Assembly: GCA_934725285.1 (NCBI GenBank)
Contig: CAKVBK010000097.1
Span: forward strand, 1 to 6,428
DNA: 6,428 nt
Source: an uncultured Bacteroidales bacterium
GTDB lineage: Bacteria > Bacteroidota > Bacteroidia > Bacteroidales > UBA932
Reading direction: 5' to 3'
Shown: positions 1-3,922 of the stretch, piece after piece
Layout: every line of letters begins with the position of its first letter
How positions within the stretch are numbered: position 1 is the first letter of the stretch
Notes under the pieces: generated by a model
Databases searched by the model: none
Told to the model about the DNA's origin: nothing
The model's input: only the letters and a program-made list of their open reading frames with translations
Position numbers and translations under genes: made by a program

Positions 1-44
1 AGATTCTCAATCTTGCAATAGGAGTTCGATTCTCCTACCCAGTA
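1..44 (+). tRNA. tRNA 3' half, probably tRNA-Glu(CUC), cut by the window edge
   Basis: The 3' half of a tRNA is visible. Bases 4-10 form a seven-base anticodon loop (TTCTCAA) with CTC at 6-8, closed by 1-3 pairing with 11-13. A four-base variable loop (16-19) follows. The T arm has stem AGGAG (20-24), loop TTCGATT (25-31) and stem CTCCT (32-36). The 3' acceptor strand ACCCAGT (37-43) and discriminator A44 complete it. The next bases are CAA, so CCA is not encoded, as is common in Bacteroidota. The acceptor 5' strand and D arm lie outside the window. The CUC anticodon gives glutamate, but the identity cannot be confirmed without the 5' half; the T arm and acceptor strand are secure. Confidence 0.85.
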
Positions 45-48
45 CAAG

Positions 49-66
49 GGTGCCGGAAACGGTGCC
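49..66 (+). other. Small GAAA-capped hairpin after the tRNA
   Basis: Five bases past the tRNA discriminator, 49-55 can pair with 60-66 around a GAAA tetraloop (56-59). The stem has seven pairs, including two adjacent wobble pairs (T51-G64, G52-T63). No T-run follows directly, so it is not a terminator by itself. It could be a signal for 3' trimming of the tRNA precursor, or part of a two-hairpin 3' end with the terminator at 75-107. Function is inferred. Confidence 0.45.
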
Positions 67-74
67 TAATGATT

Positions 75-107
75 AAAGGAACTGTCTGAAAAGATGGTTC
101 CTTTTTT
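75..107 (+). terminator. Rho-independent terminator of the tRNA transcript
   Basis: AAAGGAAC (75-82) pairs perfectly with GTTCCTTT (97-104). The inner part continues through two wobble pairs (T83-G96, G84-T95) and TCT/AGA (85-87 with 92-94) to a GAAA tetraloop (88-91), giving a 14-pair stem. It is followed directly by the rest of a T-run up to 107. This is a good intrinsic terminator ending the tRNA transcription unit just before the next promoter. Confidence 0.8.
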
Positions 108-133
108 CTATGTTCCTTCTCTTTAATCTTGCG

Positions 134-164
134 TTTGCTTAATCGGTGATATTCGCTAAATTTG
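134..164 (+). promoter_or_regulatory. Bacteroidota-type housekeeping promoter for the esterase-peptidase operon
   Basis: A -33 element TTTG (134-137) is followed after exactly 19 bases by TAAATTTG (157-164), a full match to the Bacteroides primary-sigma -7 consensus TAnnTTTG at the standard spacing. Transcription should begin near 168-172, giving a leader of only about 15-20 bases before the first ATG at 186. No operator or riboswitch fits in so short a leader, so any regulation would act at or upstream of the promoter. Confidence 0.85.
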
Positions 165-185
165 TATTCACTAAACCAATTACAG

Positions 186-1328
186 ATGAAGATGAAAAGG
201 ATAACTCTTCTAACGGTGGCCATCGTGGCGGCCGCATCAGTGTCAGCCGCACCCAAAACGGTGGAGACAGCCATAAAGGCGTCCGATTCCAGAATAACCT
301 ACATCGGACGCACCGAGGTCAAGGACGGGAATGTCTCGTTTGACTGGACAGGCGTGTACGCAAAGGTGAGATTCCAAGGCAACTCATTGAGCATCAAAGC
401 CTCCGACACAAAGAAAAACTACTACAATGTATGGCTTGACGGATCAATGGACACCACGCCGGACAAGGTGGTGGCCGTGCACGGGACCGACACGACAATC
501 GTTCTCTTCAGTGGCGATGAGATCAAGGCCCGGTTCAAGAACGACAAGAAGGCAGCAAGAGCCCCGCATCAAGTGATTCTTCAGAAGCGCACCGAAGGCG
601 AACAAGGGATCACCACAATCAGCGGATTCCTCACCGATGGTGAGTTTCTTCAGGCCGACGCCCCGAAAGAAAGGGTAATTGAATATATCGGAGACTCCTA
701 CACATGCGGATACGGCACGGAAAGTTCCTCCACGGAGCGGTTCAAGCCAGAGACCGAGAACCAGAATCTGACCTATGCATGTGCTGTGGCAAGATATTTC
801 AACGCCGACCAGATCATAGTGGCGCACTCCGGCATGGGAATAGTCAGAAACTTCAACAGCAAGCTCACCGGCTACTGCATGCCGGAACGCTATAGGCAGA
901 CATTTGATGGAGTCAAAGAGGCAATATGGGACGCGAAGTCTTCGGCAGTCAAGCCAGACGTCACGGTCATCTATCTGGGCACCAATGATTTTTCCAGAGG
1001 TATGCAGCCAGCCGAGAGAATGTTCGTCAAGAGTTACATCAAACTTTTGGAAGAAGTCAAAGGCAATTACGGAGAGGGACACCCTATCCTTTGTCTGGTT
1101 CCGAAGCACGACTACCTGATGCTCGAATATGTCCGGAAGGCAGTTGAAAGCTGCGGGCTCAAAAATGTCCACATCACGACACTGACGAACTCTGTCCACA
1201 ATAACGTGGAGGACATGGGAGCGGACGGCCACCCGAACTACAACGGTCACCGGAAGATAGCCTACACAGTGATTCCATACATCTCTACAATCACAGGCTG
1301 GGAACTGAATGACAACAATGTAAAATAA
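186..1328 (+). CDS. Secreted SGNH/GDSL esterase, carbohydrate esterase family 2 type
   Basis: Predicted 380-residue exported deacylase, probably removing acetyl groups from plant or other glycans. Residues 1-22 form a signal peptide (MKMKR, hydrophobic core, SAA before P23). Residues about 37-155 look like the beta-sandwich domain that precedes the catalytic domain in CE2 enzymes (for example the FDWTG stretch near 52 and NVWLDG near 81-86). The SGNH domain follows: block I IEYIGDSYTCGYG with nucleophile Ser171, HSGMG at 214-218 carrying the oxyanion glycine, GTND at 265-268, and DGHPN at 347-351 with catalytic His349. The usual DxxH aspartate is absent (Ala346 at that place), which suits the Ser-His dyad described for CE2. 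The start at ATG 186 is chosen because an in-frame TTG at 162 lies inside the promoter -7 element; ATG 192 is a possible alternative. First gene of a three-gene operon. The acetylxylan-esterase label is family-based; the actual substrate is unknown. Confidence 0.85.
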   Translation: MKMKRITLLTVAIVAAASVSAAPKTVETAIKASDSRITYIGRTEVKDGNVSFDWTGVYAKVRFQGNSLSIKASDTKKNYYNVWLDGSMDTTPDKVVAVHGTDTTIVLFSGDEIKARFKNDKKAARAPHQVILQKRTEGEQGITTISGFLTDGEFLQADAPKERVIEYIGDSYTCGYGTESSSTERFKPETENQNLTYACAVARYFNADQIIVAHSGMGIVRNFNSKLTGYCMPERYRQTFDGVKEAIWDAKSSAVKPDVTVIYLGTNDFSRGMQPAERMFVKSYIKLLEEVKGNYGEGHPILCLVPKHDYLMLEYVRKAVESCGLKNVHITTLTNSVHNNVEDMGADGHPNYNGHRKIAYTVIPYISTITGWELNDNNVK

Positions 1329-1334
1329 CATGCT

Positions 1335-1733
1335 ATGACAACAAGGGGGAAAATTTTCACTTGGACCGGTGTCATACTGACTCTGGCGCTGGCAGGATTC
1401 ATCTATTTCCGTTTCTATTTTGTTTTTGGCGACGGTGTGAAGGCCGGAGAGCTCAACCAGTTTATCTACAAGGGATATGTCTGGAAAACATACGAAGGCA
1501 AACTGATCCAGGCCGGGTTCAGAGGCTCGGCCAAAGGAAGCGGCTCGGCCGTGGAATCCTACATATTCGATTTCTCCGTGGCTGATGAGGAAGTCGCCAA
1601 CGAACTTATGCGGTGCAGCGGCAAGTCCGTCGAGCTGCATTACAAAGAATATCTCGGAACGCTGCCCTGGCGCGGGATGCAGAAATATGTCGTGGACAGA
1701 ATAGTGTCAACCTCAACCCCTGTCAACGAATGA
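1335..1733 (+). CDS. Small membrane-anchored protein of unknown function
   Basis: A 132-residue protein starting 6 bases after the esterase stop. Residues about 7-28 form one hydrophobic segment after a short basic N-terminus (TTRGK), suggesting an inner-membrane anchor with the rest in the periplasm; there is no clear signal-peptidase site. Distinctive stretches are GDGVKAGELN (32-41), KGYVWKTYEGKLIQAGF (46-62) and LHYKEYLGTLPWRG (101-114). I recall similar short proteins as common in Bacteroidales, usually called hypothetical and sometimes mislabelled as 6-phosphogluconate dehydrogenase, but nothing here resembles that enzyme: there is no Rossmann glycine motif and the length is far too short. 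The soluble part looks like a compact beta fold. Its stop codon overlaps the next gene's start, so it is probably translationally coupled to the peptidase. No function can be assigned. Confidence 0.8.
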   Translation: MTTRGKIFTWTGVILTLALAGFIYFRFYFVFGDGVKAGELNQFIYKGYVWKTYEGKLIQAGFRGSAKGSGSAVESYIFDFSVADEEVANELMRCSGKSVELHYKEYLGTLPWRGMQKYVVDRIVSTSTPVNE

Positions 1734-3838
1734 TGAAAAGGATCTTTACTCTTATCGCGCTTGCGGTGCCGATGGCTCTCAGCGCGCAGACCGGTGTAGT
1801 TGCCACACATCCCGCCAACAATGAAGGAAAGGAATTGACGATGGAAGAGGCTGTGATGGGCAGGAGTGTCCGGCCGGCCGGCATCTGGGCATCCTGGGTA
1901 GGAAAAAACACTTTCCGTTTCTTCAAGGAAGGCAAATGGTTGACCGAGAATCTTGACAGCAAGGATGTCAGTGAATATTCAGCGCCGGCTTTGCCGCAAG
2001 GATTCCCGGAGAACGCCGGAAACATCACAGTGGGTAATGACAATGCATACGCTTTCACGATCGGGCAGAGCCTCTACGTCTTCGAAGACAAACCCGTCTG
2101 CGTGGCCGAAAGCGAAAACAGCCAGATCACTTACGGACAGACCGTAAGCCGGAACGAGTTCGGAATCGAGAACGGAATGTTCTGGTCTCCCGACGGATCT
2201 AAGCTGGCTTTCTACAGAAAGGACGACAGCAAAGTCACCGACTTTCCTCTCCTTGACATCACAACCCGCACAGGCTCGCTCAAGAGCATCAAATACCCGA
2301 TGAACGGGATGGGCAGCGAGAATGTGACCCTTGGAGTCTATGACAGGACAACCGGCAGGACGGTATGGTGCGATGTCAACGAATATGGCTACGACCAGTA
2401 TCTCACGAACATCACTTGGTCTCCGGACAGCAGGAACATCTTCATCCAGGTTCTTGACCGCACACAGAAACACATGAAGCTGAACATGTACCATGCGGCT
2501 GACGGGTCATTCGCCCGAACCGTGCTGACCGAAGACGATTCCCGCTATGTGGAACCGCTGGATCCCCTTCATTTTATAAATGGCACATATTCATTCATTT
2601 ACAGAACCAACAACCGTGATGGTTTCCGCAACCTCTACCTCTGCGACACGCTCGGCACAGTGAGAAGGCTCACGGCTGTTGACGCGGACGTCGAGTACCT
2701 CGCCAATGACGGAAGGTTCGTTTACTACACCTCAGCCGAGGTTTCACCGGTGGAGAACCACCTTTTCAAGATAGAGATCAAGATGCCGATCCGGCACTCC
2801 CGGCGGCCGAACAGCAGATTCTTTAGCCAAGCCCAGGTGCAAAACCTGTCCAAGATTCCGGCTGACATCGTGACCAAGGCAAAGTTCGGCCAGCCTGTCA
2901 GACTGACAACAGCCGAAGGCTGGCACACGGTCAGCCTGAACGAGGACTGCACGAAGTTCATCGACAGTTACAGCAGCTTCAATGTTCCTCAAGTGACCGA
3001 CCTCATGGCAACCGACGGCAGATTCATCCGCAACCTGTCCATGGCGAAAGACCCGCTGAAGAGTTACAAGACCGGCGAGGTGCTTTTCGGCACGGTCAAG
3101 AGCGCTGACGGGCAATATGACAACTGGTACAGACTCTCTCTACCTACGGATTTCGATCCGGCAAAGAAATATCCGGTGATCCTCTACGTTTACGGTGGCC
3201 CACATTCCCAGATGGTACAGAACACTTGGCTCGGGCAAGTACGGATGTGGGAGATGCTTATGGCGCAGAAAGGCTACATTGTTTACGTTCAGGACAACAG
3301 GGGGACACAGAACCGAGGCGCCGAATACGAAAAGACGATTCACCGCCATTGCGGCCGGAACGAGATGGCTGACCAGATGGTAGGCATCAACATGCTTAAA
3401 ACCCTTCCGTACGTCGATCCTGACAGGATCGGTGTCCACGGTTGGAGCTATGGCGGATTTATGACCATCTCCCTTATGACAAACTATCCGGAGACATTCA
3501 AGGTCGGCGTGGCCGGCGGACCGGTCATCGACTGGAAGTGGTACGAAGTTATGTACGGTGAAAGGTATATGGACACCGAAGCCACAAACCCTGATGGTTT
3601 TGCTCAGACAAGCCTTATCAACAATGTCAGGAACCTCAAAGGCAAATTGCTTATCTGCCAGGGGGCCATCGACAACACGGTCGTTTGGCAGCACAGCCTG
3701 AACTTCGTCCAGAAATGCATAGAAGAGAATGTCCAGCTGGATTATTTCCCGTACCCTTGCTCGGAACACAACGTTTTCGGCAAATGGAGGATTCATCTTA
3801 TGGACAAGGTGACAAACTATTTCGACGACTACCTGTAG
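1733..3838 (+). CDS. Secreted S9B family serine peptidase, dipeptidyl-peptidase-IV-like
   Basis: Predicted 701-residue periplasmic peptidase. Residues 1-18 are a signal peptide with cleavage at LSA before Gln19. Residues about 40-450 form the DPP IV-type beta-propeller (blade motifs such as FWSPDGSKLAFYR near 150 and ITWSPDSRNIFI near 227). Residues about 450-701 form the alpha/beta-hydrolase domain: oxyanion Tyr487 in VYGGPHSQ, nucleophile Ser572 in GWSYGGF, Asp647 in GAIDNTV and His679 in SEHNVFG. The S1-pocket stretch WYEVMYGERYM (about 603-613) is conserved. Length is usual for the family. Odd points are Thr649 where human DPP IV has the P2-binding Asn710, RNEF (140-143) where the double-Glu motif is expected, and a roughly 34-residue insertion at about 351-384. 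It may therefore not be a classical dipeptidyl peptidase. ATG 1733 overlaps the preceding TGA; ATG 1730 would add one Met and is equally possible. No Shine-Dalgarno sequence is seen. Confidence 0.9.
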   Translation: MKRIFTLIALAVPMALSAQTGVVATHPANNEGKELTMEEAVMGRSVRPAGIWASWVGKNTFRFFKEGKWLTENLDSKDVSEYSAPALPQGFPENAGNITVGNDNAYAFTIGQSLYVFEDKPVCVAESENSQITYGQTVSRNEFGIENGMFWSPDGSKLAFYRKDDSKVTDFPLLDITTRTGSLKSIKYPMNGMGSENVTLGVYDRTTGRTVWCDVNEYGYDQYLTNITWSPDSRNIFIQVLDRTQKHMKLNMYHAADGSFARTVLTEDDSRYVEPLDPLHFINGTYSFIYRTNNRDGFRNLYLCDTLGTVRRLTAVDADVEYLANDGRFVYYTSAEVSPVENHLFKIEIKMPIRHSRRPNSRFFSQAQVQNLSKIPADIVTKAKFGQPVRLTTAEGWHTVSLNEDCTKFIDSYSSFNVPQVTDLMATDGRFIRNLSMAKDPLKSYKTGEVLFGTVKSADGQYDNWYRLSLPTDFDPAKKYPVILYVYGGPHSQMVQNTWLGQVRMWEMLMAQKGYIVYVQDNRGTQNRGAEYEKTIHRHCGRNEMADQMVGINMLKTLPYVDPDRIGVHGWSYGGFMTISLMTNYPETFKVGVAGGPVIDWKWYEVMYGERYMDTEATNPDGFAQTSLINNVRNLKGKLLICQGAIDNTVVWQHSLNFVQKCIEENVQLDYFPYPCSEHNVFGKWRIHLMDKVTNYFDDYL

Positions 3839-3860
3839 CATCGTCTGTCAGCATAAAGAA

Positions 3861-3887
3861 GGGGCGCTCCGGAATCCGGAGCGCCCT
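3861..3887. terminator. Bidirectional terminator between convergent genes
   Basis: GGGCGCTCCGG (3862-3872) pairs perfectly with CCGGAGCGCCC (3876-3886) around a three-base AAT loop, with a G3861-T3887 wobble pair extending it. On the plus strand it is followed by TATTTCTC; on the minus strand by CCTTCTTTATG. Both tails are T-rich but broken. It lies 22 bases after the peptidase stop and 35 bases past the stop of the convergent collagen-like gene, so it probably ends both transcripts. Confidence 0.85.
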
Positions 3888-3922
3888 ATTTCTCAGCTCC
3901 GCAAGTCAGCAATGGAATCCAC

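Noticed and set aside
1..60. tRNA 3' end as an attachment site of an integrated element
   Set aside because: No second copy of the tRNA 3' end and no integrase or mobility gene is seen in the window; the downstream genes look like ordinary chromosomal genes.
162..185. In-frame TTG start that would lengthen the esterase by eight residues
   Set aside because: The TTG is part of the promoter -7 element and would lie upstream of the transcription start; the signal peptide begins naturally at ATG 186.
444..1640. Long open frame on the minus strand, about 398 codons, opposite the esterase and small protein
   Set aside because: It lies antisense to two clearly recognised genes, its translation has no family resemblance or signal, and it has no promoter. 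It is an effect of the codon bias of the plus-strand genes.
1613..1732. Upstream start for the peptidase giving 40 extra residues
   Set aside because: It would overlap the small protein for over 100 bases and bury the signal peptide; a start at 1730 or 1733 restores a normal export signal.
1335..1733. 6-phosphogluconate dehydrogenase for the small protein, a label I recall for similar proteins
   Set aside because: There is no nucleotide-binding glycine motif, the length is far too short, and the protein has a membrane anchor.
3140..3841. Open frame on the minus strand, 233 codons, opposite the peptidase catalytic domain
   Set aside because: The plus strand here encodes the full S9 catalytic core with all triad residues; the antisense frame is a shadow.
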